A DNA stretch of 64,000 nt from an uncultured Ectothiorhodospiraceae bacterium (GTDB taxonomy: Bacteria > Pseudomonadota > Gammaproteobacteria > UBA6429 > Thiohalophilaceae), in contig CAMYJG010000009.1 of the NCBI GenBank assembly GCA_947258695.1, positions 1 through 64,000 on the forward strand. Direction: 5' to 3'. Shown one piece after another: positions 9,904-18,132 of this stretch (position 1 is the stretch's first letter; each line of letters begins with the position of its first letter). The position numbers were made by a program, and so were the translations under genes. The notes under the pieces are model-generated. The model saw only the letters and a program-made list of their open reading frames with translations. It made no database searches and was not told the DNA's origin.

Positions 9904-10653
9904 GTGATCGATACCATAACACTGTTTATTATTTCATTCATTGCCAACCTGTTTTCTGCCTTCGCTGGTGGTGGCGCAGGGCTATTACAGTTACCGCTGC
10001 TTATATTTCTTGGCTTACCATTCAGTGTCGCGCTGGCAACCCATAAATTAGCCAGTGTTGCTCTAGGTATCGGCGCGACAACCCGGCACTTTAGAGAAGG
10101 CGCACTAAATTGGCGATTTTCTTTACTTATTTTAGCCAGTGGATTGCCCGGTGTCATTATCGGCGCACTTATTATCGTGCATGTACCTGAGCGCCCGGCT
10201 GAGCTGGCATTAGGCCTGTTGACCATTGGTTTAGGTGTATATTCTGTGCTTCAGAAAGAGTTGGGGCAGTCTGTTCGGGCTATACAGCAGAATTTTCAGC
10301 ATCAGTTGATTGGCGTGCTGGTGCTGTTTTTTATTGGTGCGCTTAATGGTTCCTTAACCTCGGGTACAGGTTTGTTTGTCACCTTGTGGCTGGTACGCTG
10401 GTTTGGGCTCGATTATAAACAAGCGGTGGCGTATACCCTTGTTTTAGTTGGCTTATTTTGGAATGGCACCGGTGCGTTCACGCTGGGGTTGCAAGGGCCG
10501 ATCCGCTGGGACTGGGTGCCGGTATTACTGGTTGCGTCCGCGCTAGGCGGTTATGCGGGGGCGCATTTTGCGATTATGAAGGGGAATAAGTGGATTAAGC
10601 GGGTGTATGAGGTGGTGACGTTGTTGGTTGGGGTTAAATTGATAATTGGGTAA
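9904..10653 (+). CDS. TSUP family membrane transporter (TauE/SafE-like)
   Basis: 249 residues, almost entirely hydrophobic, with about 7-8 membrane segments. The start appears to be GTG (MIDTITLFIISFIANLF). Family features are the glycine-rich repeat FAGGGAGLLQLPLL near the start and its counterpart GALNGSLTSGTGLFVTLWLVRWFG after the midpoint. TSUP proteins are thought to export sulfite, sulfoacetate or other small organosulfur or carboxylate anions; the substrate here cannot be told. Upstream is a divergent gene; downstream is the repeat-derived stretch. The SD is weak, so a slightly different start is possible. Confidence 0.85.
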   Translation: MIDTITLFIISFIANLFSAFAGGGAGLLQLPLLIFLGLPFSVALATHKLASVALGIGATTRHFREGALNWRFSLLILASGLPGVIIGALIIVHVPERPAELALGLLTIGLGVYSVLQKELGQSVRAIQQNFQHQLIGVLVLFFIGALNGSLTSGTGLFVTLWLVRWFGLDYKQAVAYTLVLVGLFWNGTGAFTLGLQGPIRWDWVPVLLVASALGGYAGAHFAIMKGNKWIKRVYEVVTLLVGVKLIIG

Positions 10654-10689
10654 TTTTGTCAGTGGTTCACTTATTAAACCTCTTCGAGT

Positions 10690-11060
10690 TTTGTCAGTAT
10701 GACCCTAACGTATTTCATACGTTCTGGCCTTCCCGACAGCAAGTCACTTTTTCTTGCGCGGCCAAGAAAAAGTAACCAAAAAGAAGGCCGCCCAGAGCCT
10801 TGACCTCGTTTTACTCGGTTACCCTCGATGCTCATATGCAACGGGCGCTGCGCAACTCGCGCTATGCTAGTCGTAGAACCACTACATGTTTCATTCGACA
10901 TGTCCTGCACACACTGTGTTCTGGCCACGCATTGATCGCGCTCAAACAGTGCTCGCTCTAGCCCCGTTACATACTGTGCGTCTCGGCTACGCCTATGGGG
11001 AAGGTTGTATTCAAACATTAGTGTTGCGTCGACCAGTTGAACTCACAGCCGAAAGCAGAC
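10690..11060. repeat. dispersed-repeat-like noncoding stretch between TSUP and mscS genes
   Basis: About 370 bases without a convincing gene, more GC-rich than the flanks. It contains a dyad-rich core (CTTTTTCTTGCGCGGCCAAG followed by AAAAAGTAACCAAAAAGAAG and GCCGCCC), which I recognise as a type of repeated sequence common in gammaproteobacterial genomes. On the minus strand it reads through as FWLLFLGRARKSD, a peptide often annotated as a small hypothetical protein. No Shine-Dalgarno site, start or codon pattern supports a real protein. The right end lies just past the mscS stop. Confidence 0.55.
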
Positions 11061-11068
11061 TTAAAAAA

Positions 11069-11581
11069 TTAGCTGTTAGAAAAGACCACAACAGGATCAG
11101 TAAAACATTTTGAGTTTGGAATTAATACCGTTCCATCTTCTGAATCGAGTTTGGTATAACGAAGATCGACCGAGATTACCTTTCCTTCATAACCAGCGAC
11201 TTTTATATTGTCGTCTATTTTAAAGGGTCGGTAGAGAAGTATTAAAACGCCGGATAAGATATTTGAAATGGTATCTTTTAATGCAAAACCCAGGGCGAAG
11301 CCGGTTAAGCCTAAACCGGCAACCAGTGCGGAGACATTAATACCTATTGTACCAAGTGCGGTCACTAAGCCAAATAACACAAAGATGATGCGACTGACTT
11401 GCGCAAAGAAAGTAGTGAGATGAGGGTCGAGTTCAAGTCTGGCTGATACTTTTATAATAATTCGTTTTACAAATTTCGCTAAAACAAAAAACAGCACAAT
11501 AATAAATAACACCGCTGCTACTTTGGGCAGCCATAGCATGCTTTTTTCAATCGCGAGCTCGGTTAGATTTGTTATATCCAT
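11069..11581 (-). CDS. small MscS-family mechanosensitive channel
   Basis: 170 residues. There are three membrane segments: 17-40 (VAAVLFIIVLFFVLAKFV), 63-85, and the pore helix 88-112, which holds the glycine/alanine pattern VAGLGLTGFALGFALKD. The beta domain follows (RPFKIDDNIKVAGYEGKVISVDLRYTKL) with VLIPNSKCF. The protein ends straight after the beta domain, without the C-terminal alpha/beta cage of E. coli MscS (286 residues). Short MscS proteins of this size exist, so this may be natural; the stop lies beside a repeat-like stretch, so later truncation is also possible. It lies 86 bases downstream of the CheY-like gene on the same strand and may share its transcript. Expected role: pressure relief in hypo-osmotic shock. 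Confidence 0.85.
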   Translation of the reverse strand: MDITNLTELAIEKSMLWLPKVAAVLFIIVLFFVLAKFVKRIIIKVSARLELDPHLTTFFAQVSRIIFVLFGLVTALGTIGINVSALVAGLGLTGFALGFALKDTISNILSGVLILLYRPFKIDDNIKVAGYEGKVISVDLRYTKLDSEDGTVLIPNSKCFTDPVVVFSNS

Positions 11582-11667
11582 ATTGAATAATTTCCCTGAA
11601 AAAAAATGCTGTTGAGTAATAAAATTAAGAATTAAATAAGTGGAATATATTATTCATTGAAAACCAT

Positions 11668-12057
<390 letters not shown>

Positions 12058-12116
12058 GTGACATCTCTACAGCAATAATTATTAAAAAGCAGATCAGGTT
12101 TATATCAACACCATAT

Positions 12117-12143
12117 ATATCGGCTTAATTTCCCATTACTTTA
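12117..12143 (-). promoter_or_regulatory. candidate sigma-28 (FliA) promoter for the lone cheY gene
   Basis: Minus strand: TAAAGTAA, exactly 11 bases, GCCGATAT. Against TAAAGTTT-N11-GCCGATAA this is 6 of 8 at -35 and 7 of 8 at -10, with ideal spacing. The -10 lies about 60 bases before the start codon of the CheY-like gene. This is one of the best motility-promoter matches in the window. Confidence 0.6.
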
Positions 12144-12180
12144 AAATGCATTTCGGTAAAATGACAGTTATAGTAGGTGG

Positions 12181-12822
12181 TTAAATACCATATTGATCCC
12201 GATATGCTCTTACCTTATCTATATACATACTAAACTCACCATTATTTTCAATGTATGTAATCAGGTGCTCGAGTTTAACGATACTCAGTACAGGTATATC
12301 ATATTCTTTTTCAACTTCCTGGATGGCCGAGGTTTCTCCGGTGCCTTTTTCCTGTCGGTCCAGGGCGATAATCACGCCGGCAGGTTTTGCTCCAGCTGCT
12401 GCAATAATATCCATGGATTCACGTATCGCGGTGCCCGCCGTAATCACATCATCAATAATTAAGATTTCACCTTCTAATGCTGCGCCAACAATATTGCCGC
12501 CTTCACCATGATCTTTGGCTTCTTTACGGTTAAAGCTGTAGGGAATATTCATGTTCTGATGTTCATACAAAGCAACGGCACAGGTGGTTGCCAGTGGAAT
12601 ACCTTTGTAAGCAGGGCCAAATAAGACATCAAATTTAACACCACTTTCTTTAATTGCCGCGGCGTAATACTGACCAAGCTTGGCAAGAGCTTCACCACTA
12701 TTAAATAATCCAGCGTTAAAAAAATAGGGGCTGATACGGCCAGATTTGAGAGTGAATTCGCCAAAGCGAAGCACGTCATTTTTAAGGGCAAATTCGATAA
12801 AGTCTTTTTGATAATCTTGCAT
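12181..12822 (-). CDS. pyrE: orotate phosphoribosyltransferase
   Basis: 213 residues, the standard length. N-terminus [23 protein letters not shown]; substrate-binding [27 protein letters not shown]; catalytic loop [17 protein letters not shown]-binding motif [14 protein letters not shown]. It transfers ribose-5-phosphate from PRPP to orotate, giving OMP in pyrimidine synthesis. It is transcribed divergently from the exonuclease III gene, with 78 bases between, an arrangement also found with pyrE and crc in Pseudomonas. That intergenic stretch holds two short dyads that might be regulatory. Confidence 0.97.
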   Translation of the reverse strand: MQDYQKDFIEFALKNDVLRFGEFTLKSGRISPYFFNAGLFNSGEALAKLGQYYAAAIKESGVKFDVLFGPAYKGIPLATTCAVALYEHQNMNIPYSFNRKEAKDHGEGGNIVGAALEGEILIIDDVITAGTAIRESMDIIAAAGAKPAGVIIALDRQEKGTGETSAIQEVEKEYDIPVLSIVKLEHLITYIENNGEFSMYIDKVRAYRDQYGI

Positions 12823-12857
12823 GATTGTTTCCGTTAGCTACAGGTGGTCTATCAGGT

Positions 12858-12886
12858 CGTGTATGATACACGTTTTGTGAACAAAA
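12858..12886. promoter_or_regulatory. two adjacent dyads in the pyrE/xth divergent region
   Basis: CGTGTAT-G-ATACACG at 12858-12872 is a 15-base perfect palindrome with a single central base. It is followed directly by TTTTGT-GA-ACAAAA at 12873-12886. Both lie between the two divergent starts, so either could be an operator or a leader hairpin. I cannot assign a regulator. Confidence 0.35.
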
Positions 12887-12900
12887 TTGGGTAATCAGTA

Positions 12901-13677
12901 ATGCGAATTATAACGGCAAATGTGAATGGTATCCGCGCCGCGGAGCGTAAGGGCTTTTTTGACTGGATGAAAAAACAACGTGCCGACGTCATCTGCATAC
13001 AGGAAACCAAGGCACAGGAACACCAGCTGGATGATTCGGTTTTTTACCCAAAGGGTTATCACTGTTATTACTTTGACGCGGAAAAAAAGGGCTACAGTGG
13101 CGTGGCTATCTTCTGTAAAACGAAACCCAATAAAGTCTCAACGGGCTTAGGCTGGGAGCGCGCGGATTCTGAAGGTCGTTGGATCGAGGCCGAATTCGAT
13201 GGCCTGACAGTCGCATCACTTTATTTGCCGTCGGGTTCGGCTAGCCCTGAAAAGCATCAATCTAAATTAGAGTTTATGGATCAACTTACTGAAGCAATGA
13301 AAACGATGAAACGCAAACGTCGTGAGTTTGTGATTTGTGGTGACTTTAACGCGGTACATAAAGAGATTGATATTAAAAACTGGAAAAGTAATCAAAAGAA
13401 CTCGGGCTGTACCCCTGAAGATCAAGCCTGGGTTACCAGGACAATTGATGAGGTAGGTTATACCGATGCTTTTCGTGAAGTGAATAAAAAAGCGGGTGAA
13501 TATACCTGGTGGTCTAACCGCGGTAATGCCCGGGCAAATAATGTTGGCTGGCGCATCGATTACCAGTTTGTCACTCCCGGTTTAAAAGACAAGGTGAAAA
13601 AAGCTTCTGTTTATAAAGACAGCTGGTTTTCGGATCATGCGCCATTAACGATTGATTATGATTTTGAGATTAAGTAG
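12901..13677 (+). CDS. exodeoxyribonuclease III family protein at the crc position
   Basis: 258 residues. It is an endonuclease/exonuclease/phosphatase fold protein. Catalytic residues of ExoIII are present: Asn7 (ANVNGIRAA), Glu35 (CIQETKAQ), Asp148 and Asn150 (CGDFNAVH), and Asp245-His246 (FSDHAPL). Overall sequence pattern and place beside pyrE resemble Pseudomonas Crc, the catabolite repression protein that has lost these residues. This protein is therefore more likely an active AP endonuclease/3'-5' exonuclease in base excision repair. Whether it also assists Hfq-type regulation, as Crc does, cannot be seen. The gene starts 78 bases from the divergent pyrE start. Confidence 0.92.
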   Translation: MRIITANVNGIRAAERKGFFDWMKKQRADVICIQETKAQEHQLDDSVFYPKGYHCYYFDAEKKGYSGVAIFCKTKPNKVSTGLGWERADSEGRWIEAEFDGLTVASLYLPSGSASPEKHQSKLEFMDQLTEAMKTMKRKRREFVICGDFNAVHKEIDIKNWKSNQKNSGCTPEDQAWVTRTIDEVGYTDAFREVNKKAGEYTWWSNRGNARANNVGWRIDYQFVTPGLKDKVKKASVYKDSWFSDHAPLTIDYDFEIK

Positions 13678-13764
13678 TTAATAAACAAGTTTATTCACTA
13701 ATGGCTGTTTTTACTCACCTTATGTCTTCTTTTTTTATTGAATTCAAATTTTATCTAATAAATA

Positions 13765-13778
13765 TTGATCAAGATCAA
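13765..13778 (+). promoter_or_regulatory. perfect FNR/ANR-type box upstream of the amino-acid dehydrogenase operon
   Basis: TTGAT-CAAG-ATCAA, identical to the FNR consensus TTGAT-N4-ATCAA. Its centre (13771.5) is about 41 bases before the start site predicted from a -10-like TAATAA at 13800-13805, the geometry of class II FNR activation. The first start codon is 90 bases downstream of the box centre. This suggests activation under oxygen limitation. Confidence 0.65.
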
Positions 13779-13861
13779 CCACTCAAAAACATAACAATGT
13801 AATAAATAAACTGATTTTTTCAGCTATAGTTAAACTAGAGTATGTATATAGGGAAGTATTG

Positions 13862-14974
13862 ATGAATGACATTTTCTCTTTCGGGGATGAACTCGGTCCA
13901 CTCAAGATTATTCATGTTCAGGAACCTGCTATTGGACTAAAAGGGATACTGGTTGTTGATAATGTGGCAAAAGGCCCATCGATTGGCGGCGTGAGGATGG
14001 CAGCCGATGTCACCGTTGAAGAATGTGCCCGACTTGCTCGTGCCATGACCTTTAAAAATGCCGCCGCCGGGCTCCCTTATGGTGGTGGAAAAGCCGTACT
14101 GATGGGTGATCCAAAAATGCCCAAACACGAAAAACAAATATTGATCCGTGGTTTCGCTAATGCATTAAAAGAAGTCGAGCAATATATCTTTGCCCCTGAT
14201 ATGGGAACCGATGAAGAATGCATGGCCTGGGTTAAAGATGAAATTGGGCGTGTCGTTGGTTTACCGCGCGAAGTCGGTGGTATTCCGCTCGATGAGATTG
14301 GTGCGACCGGTTGGGGCTTAAGTCACGTTGTTGATGTCGCGTTAGAATTTTGTGATTTTAATATTGAAGGCACTCGTTTTGCGGTACAAGGTTTTGGTGC
14401 CGTTGGTAAAAATGTTAGTAAGTTTTTAAGCCAGGATGGTGCAATCGCTGTTGCTGTTTCCGATTCCACTGGCACTGTTTATAACCCGGATGGGTTGGAT
14501 ATTAAAAAACTGATAGCCTTAAAAGCCGAAGGTAAAAGCGTCACTGATTACCCGGATGGTGAAAAACGCGATGCCGGTGCCATTATAGATATCGAATGTG
14601 ATATCTGGATACCCGCCGCACGGCCAGATGTGATACATGAAGATAACGTGCATCGGCTTAATACTAAAATGGTTGTCGAAGGTGCCAATATTCCAGTCAC
14701 CCAGGGTGCAGAAAAAATATTACATGATAAAGGAATATTATGTGTGCCTGACTTTATCGCCAATGCCGGTGGTGTGATTTGTGCTGCTATGGAATACCAG
14801 GGGGCGAGTCAGTCAGCAGCCTTTGCTACCATTGAAGAGAAACTAAGGCGGAATACCCGTGAAGTTTTGCAAACAGCAAAACAGGAAAAAATATTACCGC
14901 GTGAGGCATCGCTAAATATGGCTCGCAAAAGAATTGATAGGGCAATGAGTTTTCGACGTTGGAATTTATTTTAA
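13862..14974 (+). CDS. Glu/Leu/Phe/Val dehydrogenase family protein
   Basis: 370 residues from the ATG at 13862, which has GGGAAG 5 bases upstream; an overlapping TTG three bases earlier would sit too close. The substrate domain carries GPSIGGVRMA, the catalytic Lys in LPYGGGKAVLMGDPK, and APDMGTDEECMAWV. The NAD(P) domain carries FAVQGFGAVGKN and VEGANIPVT, with FIANAGGVI near the end. Members reversibly deaminate amino acids to 2-oxoacids. The APDMGTD motif is closer to glutamate dehydrogenase, but the short length and the genes that follow leave branched-chain or aromatic specificity open. It is the first gene of a five-gene cluster with a 2-oxoacid oxidoreductase, under a perfect FNR box. 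Confidence 0.88.
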   Translation: MNDIFSFGDELGPLKIIHVQEPAIGLKGILVVDNVAKGPSIGGVRMAADVTVEECARLARAMTFKNAAAGLPYGGGKAVLMGDPKMPKHEKQILIRGFANALKEVEQYIFAPDMGTDEECMAWVKDEIGRVVGLPREVGGIPLDEIGATGWGLSHVVDVALEFCDFNIEGTRFAVQGFGAVGKNVSKFLSQDGAIAVAVSDSTGTVYNPDGLDIKKLIALKAEGKSVTDYPDGEKRDAGAIIDIECDIWIPAARPDVIHEDNVHRLNTKMVVEGANIPVTQGAEKILHDKGILCVPDFIANAGGVICAAMEYQGASQSAAFATIEEKLRRNTREVLQTAKQEKILPREASLNMARKRIDRAMSFRRWNLF

Positions 14975-14990
14975 ACAGGTAAATTAAAAC

Positions 14991-15929
14991 ATGTTCAGGA
15001 TTCGTTTTCATGGTCGCGGTGGTCAAGGTATGAAAACAGCAAGCCGTATTCTCGGCACGGCTTTTTTCATTGAAGGCTACGAAGTACAGGATGCGCCACG
15101 CTATGGTGCTGAGCGTCGCGGTGCACCGATATTTGCTTATGTTCGTGCCGATAAAGTCGCGGTGAATGAGCGTGGTATTATCAGCCATCCAGATCTTGTC
15201 GTGGTTTCTGATGACACACTGGTAGGCATGCCCGCAGCAGGTGTGATGCAAGGCATTGATCAAAACACCGTATTGCTAATTAATAGCCATGAAACAGCAG
15301 ATACCTGGCAACAACGTTTAAATACTCAAGCGAAAATCATTATTCTTCCCGCGCAAGAAGAAATAGAGGACCGCGCTGAACTTCCTTATATTGGTAGTCA
15401 ATGTGCCGCCGCCGCTGCAGCGCTGAGTCATGTTATTTCTAAACAGACATTCACCCAGGCATTAACGGAAGAACTGCAACATTTGGGTGATGAAGTGGTT
15501 AAGCAAAACTTAGCGGTTGCCTCAACCGCTTTTGATGCCATGGCTCCACATAGTGGCATTGTTAAAGAAAGCGCCCTGCCTTCGGCAACAGATTATATAA
15601 AACCAGAATGGATTGAATTACCATTTGAAAAAGCAGAAATTTCTGCACCCGCGATCCATTCGGGTGCGACAAGTGTAAAAGTTCGTACCGGTTTATGGCG
15701 CACCATGCGTCCGGTGATTAATTATGAAAAATGCAGTGGCTGTTGGTGGATCTGCAGTACCTATTGTCCTGATGGCGCCATCAATGTGACTGATGATAAA
15801 TTGCCGGATATTGATTACGACCATTGTAAAGGATGCCTGGTATGTGTTGCTCAATGTCCTCCACATGCGATTGAATCAATACCTGAGCATATTGCAAAAG
15901 AAAAAGAGTTGGCAGGAGCTAAATCATGA
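14991..15929 (+). CDS. 2-oxoacid:ferredoxin oxidoreductase, fused gamma-delta subunit
   Basis: 312 residues. Residues 1-185 are the gamma domain (FRIRFHGRGGQGMKTASRIL, DAPRYGAERRGAP). After a linker, residues 235-312 are a two-cluster ferredoxin domain (delta): Cys248, 251, 255, 259 and Cys279, 282, 285, 289 give two CxxCxxxCxxxC-type motifs; the first has the expanded pattern CSGCWWICSTYC. In four-subunit pyruvate/2-oxoisovalerate oxidoreductases gamma and delta are separate, so this is a fusion. It would pass electrons from the thiamine site to ferredoxin. It follows the dehydrogenase by 16 bases and overlaps the alpha-subunit gene by 4 bases. Confidence 0.92.
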   Translation: MFRIRFHGRGGQGMKTASRILGTAFFIEGYEVQDAPRYGAERRGAPIFAYVRADKVAVNERGIISHPDLVVVSDDTLVGMPAAGVMQGIDQNTVLLINSHETADTWQQRLNTQAKIIILPAQEEIEDRAELPYIGSQCAAAAAALSHVISKQTFTQALTEELQHLGDEVVKQNLAVASTAFDAMAPHSGIVKESALPSATDYIKPEWIELPFEKAEISAPAIHSGATSVKVRTGLWRTMRPVINYEKCSGCWWICSTYCPDGAINVTDDKLPDIDYDHCKGCLVCVAQCPPHAIESIPEHIAKEKELAGAKS

Positions 15930-17179
15930 CGCGTAAACTATTAACAGGTAATGGTGCAGCGGCATGGGGAGCGCGGTTGGCGTTAACCGATTATATTCCG
16001 GCATTTCCTATCACGCCACAAACAGAAATTATTGAAGACTTATCGATATGGATTGATAAGGGTGAAATGGATGCACGCATGGTGACATTGGAATCTGAAC
16101 ATTCCATGATTACCGCAGCGGGAAGTGCAGCATCCAGCGGGGTACGTGTTTTTACCGCAACTTCGAGTCAAGGTTTACTGCACGGAATGGAAATGGTTTA
16201 TACCGTTGCAGGTTGGCGCACCCCCTTCGTGATGATCAATGTCTCTCGCGGTATGTCATCACCGATTACATTAGAGTCAGATCACAATGATATTATGGCT
16301 GCGCGTGACAGTGGATTTTTACAAATTCATTGCGCCACCTGTCAGGAAATAACAGATAGTGTATTAATGGCTTATCGATTAGCGGAACATAAAGAAATTC
16401 GTGTGCCAGCCATTGTTAACCTGGATGGTTTTTATCTTTCTTTTACCCGTGAACCTGTAGACCTTCCTGATGCTGAAAAGGCCGCGGCCTTTGTTGGCGA
16501 GTTTGATCCGGAGAACCTGCAGTTTAAAGGTAGTGCGCCATTAAGCCAGGCGATGGCCGTACTCGGCGGTGGCCCTTATTCTTATTTTCGTTATGAGGCA
16601 CATTTAGCGGTGCAACATGCCTTATCAGTTTACGATGAAATTGCCGATGAGTTTGCTGATACGTTTGGTCGACGCTACGACATTATCGACAACTATCAAA
16701 TGGACGATGCTGAGTATGTCTTTGTTATGCTGGGATCATTTGCCACTAAAGCACATAATGCGGTTGATAGTTTACGCAAAGCCGGCTGGAAAGTTGGGCT
16801 GGCAAGATTACGCATATTCCGTCCTTTCCCAAAAGAAAAAATAAGACAACTATTAAAAGGCCGTCGTGCGGTCGCGGTTATTGATCAAAATATTTCGATG
16901 GGCATGGGTGGCGTGTTACACAGTGAATTTGCTACCGCGTTATATGGAATGAAAGATGCGCCGGCTGTGCTGGCAAGTTTTATTGGTGGACTGGGTGGTC
17001 GAGATATTAGTCAGCAAGAATTTTTTGAAATGATCAATGAAATTAAACAGGCGAGTGATAAGGGTGAGTCATTAGAGCCAAGATTACTTTATACCGAAAA
17101 CGAATTAACCGAGATACGTAAACTGCAGGCAATAGCACATGCAGAACATGAAGAAATTCATCAACAACGAGACGGATAA
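15926..17179 (+). CDS. 2-oxoacid:ferredoxin oxidoreductase, alpha subunit
   Basis: 417 residues, starting in the ATGA overlap with the gamma-delta gene. The N-terminal pyrimidine-binding domain has FPITPQTEIIEDL, TLESEHSMITAAGSAASSG and FTATSSQGLLHGMEM. It continues with PFVMINVSRGMSSP and the specificity segment SDHNDIMAARDSG. The second half is the transketolase C-terminal-type domain (FVMLGSFATKAHNAVDSL, AVIDQNISMGMGG). Together with the beta subunit it decarboxylates a 2-oxoacid to acyl-CoA while reducing ferredoxin. The substrate is not evident: the pyruvate and branched-chain enzymes share these motifs. Confidence 0.92.
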   Translation: MTRKLLTGNGAAAWGARLALTDYIPAFPITPQTEIIEDLSIWIDKGEMDARMVTLESEHSMITAAGSAASSGVRVFTATSSQGLLHGMEMVYTVAGWRTPFVMINVSRGMSSPITLESDHNDIMAARDSGFLQIHCATCQEITDSVLMAYRLAEHKEIRVPAIVNLDGFYLSFTREPVDLPDAEKAAAFVGEFDPENLQFKGSAPLSQAMAVLGGGPYSYFRYEAHLAVQHALSVYDEIADEFADTFGRRYDIIDNYQMDDAEYVFVMLGSFATKAHNAVDSLRKAGWKVGLARLRIFRPFPKEKIRQLLKGRRAVAVIDQNISMGMGGVLHSEFATALYGMKDAPAVLASFIGGLGGRDISQQEFFEMINEIKQASDKGESLEPRLLYTENELTEIRKLQAIAHAEHEEIHQQRDG

Positions 17180-17197
17180 TATGAAGAGGCTATTTAT

Positions 17198-18124
17198 ATG
17201 ATAGAAGGAACCCCCGTTCATTTTCATCGCATGAAAGACATGCCTTCTTCTCATTTGTTAGGCACGGGTACACCGATGTGTGCAGGTTGTGGTGGCCTGG
17301 AAACGTTACACAACATGTACGATATCCTTGGTGAAAAAACAGTCTTTGTTAATGCCGCCGGTTGTATGACCTTGTTATCGGTTTATCCCTTTACTCCTTT
17401 TCGTGGTGGTTGGTTATATACCTCGATGGCATCCGCACCGGCCGGTGCGCAAGGTGTACGCGACGCCATGGATATCATGATTAAAAAGAAAAAGCTGCCT
17501 GAAGATGAAAACATGGAAGTGGTAGTGGTTACCGGCGATGGTTCGGCTTATGGTATGGGTATGTCAGCGACATCCGGTGCCATGGATCGAAACCTGAACT
17601 TTATTTACCTGTGTTATGACAACGAGGGTTACGGTAATACCGGTCAACAATATTCGGCAGCCACACCACATGCCGCGATTACCTCAACCAGTAAAGGATC
17701 TCATGGTTATCCGGGTTTTAAAAAAGATCTGTTTTCGATCTGGGCGGCACACCATCCGGCTTATGTTGCGACTATTATTGGTGCTGAGCCACTCGATCTT
17801 GCTAAGAAAATAGAGAAACTCCAGGGTATGACAGGCCCGAGAATGTTGATTTCACTTGCACCGTGCCCAACCGGTTGGGATTATGATCCTCAACTCAGTG
17901 TAGAAATTGGTCACCTGGCAGTACAAACCGGTGTTTGGCCACTCAAGGAATACATAAATGGCAAAGTGACTCATACAAAAATACCTAAACAACGTAAGCC
18001 GGTAGAAGAGTATTTAAAATTGCAGGGACGTTTTAAACATTTATTTTATCCGCAACGTGATGAACAGGGCATTGCTGAAATTCAGGCACGTATCGATGCT
18101 TACTGGGATAATGTAACTGAATAA
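17198..18124 (+). CDS. 2-oxoacid:ferredoxin oxidoreductase, beta subunit
   Basis: 308 residues. It binds thiamine pyrophosphate through VVVTGDGSAYGMGMSATSGA and the downstream CYDNEGYGNTGQQYS. Four Cys residues that would hold the proximal [4Fe-4S] cluster are visible: Cys28 and Cys31 (MCAGCGGLE), Cys56 (NAAGCM) and Cys223 in APCPTGW. This pattern is that of pyruvate- or 2-oxoisovalerate-type enzymes. The enzyme class is usually oxygen-sensitive, in line with the FNR box before the operon. The spacing from the alpha gene is 18 bases. Confidence 0.93.
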   Translation: MIEGTPVHFHRMKDMPSSHLLGTGTPMCAGCGGLETLHNMYDILGEKTVFVNAAGCMTLLSVYPFTPFRGGWLYTSMASAPAGAQGVRDAMDIMIKKKKLPEDENMEVVVVTGDGSAYGMGMSATSGAMDRNLNFIYLCYDNEGYGNTGQQYSAATPHAAITSTSKGSHGYPGFKKDLFSIWAAHHPAYVATIIGAEPLDLAKKIEKLQGMTGPRMLISLAPCPTGWDYDPQLSVEIGHLAVQTGVWPLKEYINGKVTHTKIPKQRKPVEEYLKLQGRFKHLFYPQRDEQGIAEIQARIDAYWDNVTE

Positions 18125-18132
18125 AAAAAGTA

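Noticed and set aside
10674-11018. 114-codon minus-strand ORF ending in a FWLLFLGRARKSD-type peptide
   Set aside because: It coincides with the repeat-like DNA, has no ribosome site and no recognisable domain beyond the repeat's own read-through, so I treat it as repeat, not gene.
13680-13695. Terminator after the exonuclease III gene (AATAAAC-AA-GTTTATT)
   Set aside because: All AT except one pair, a two-base loop and no T-run; unlikely to terminate.
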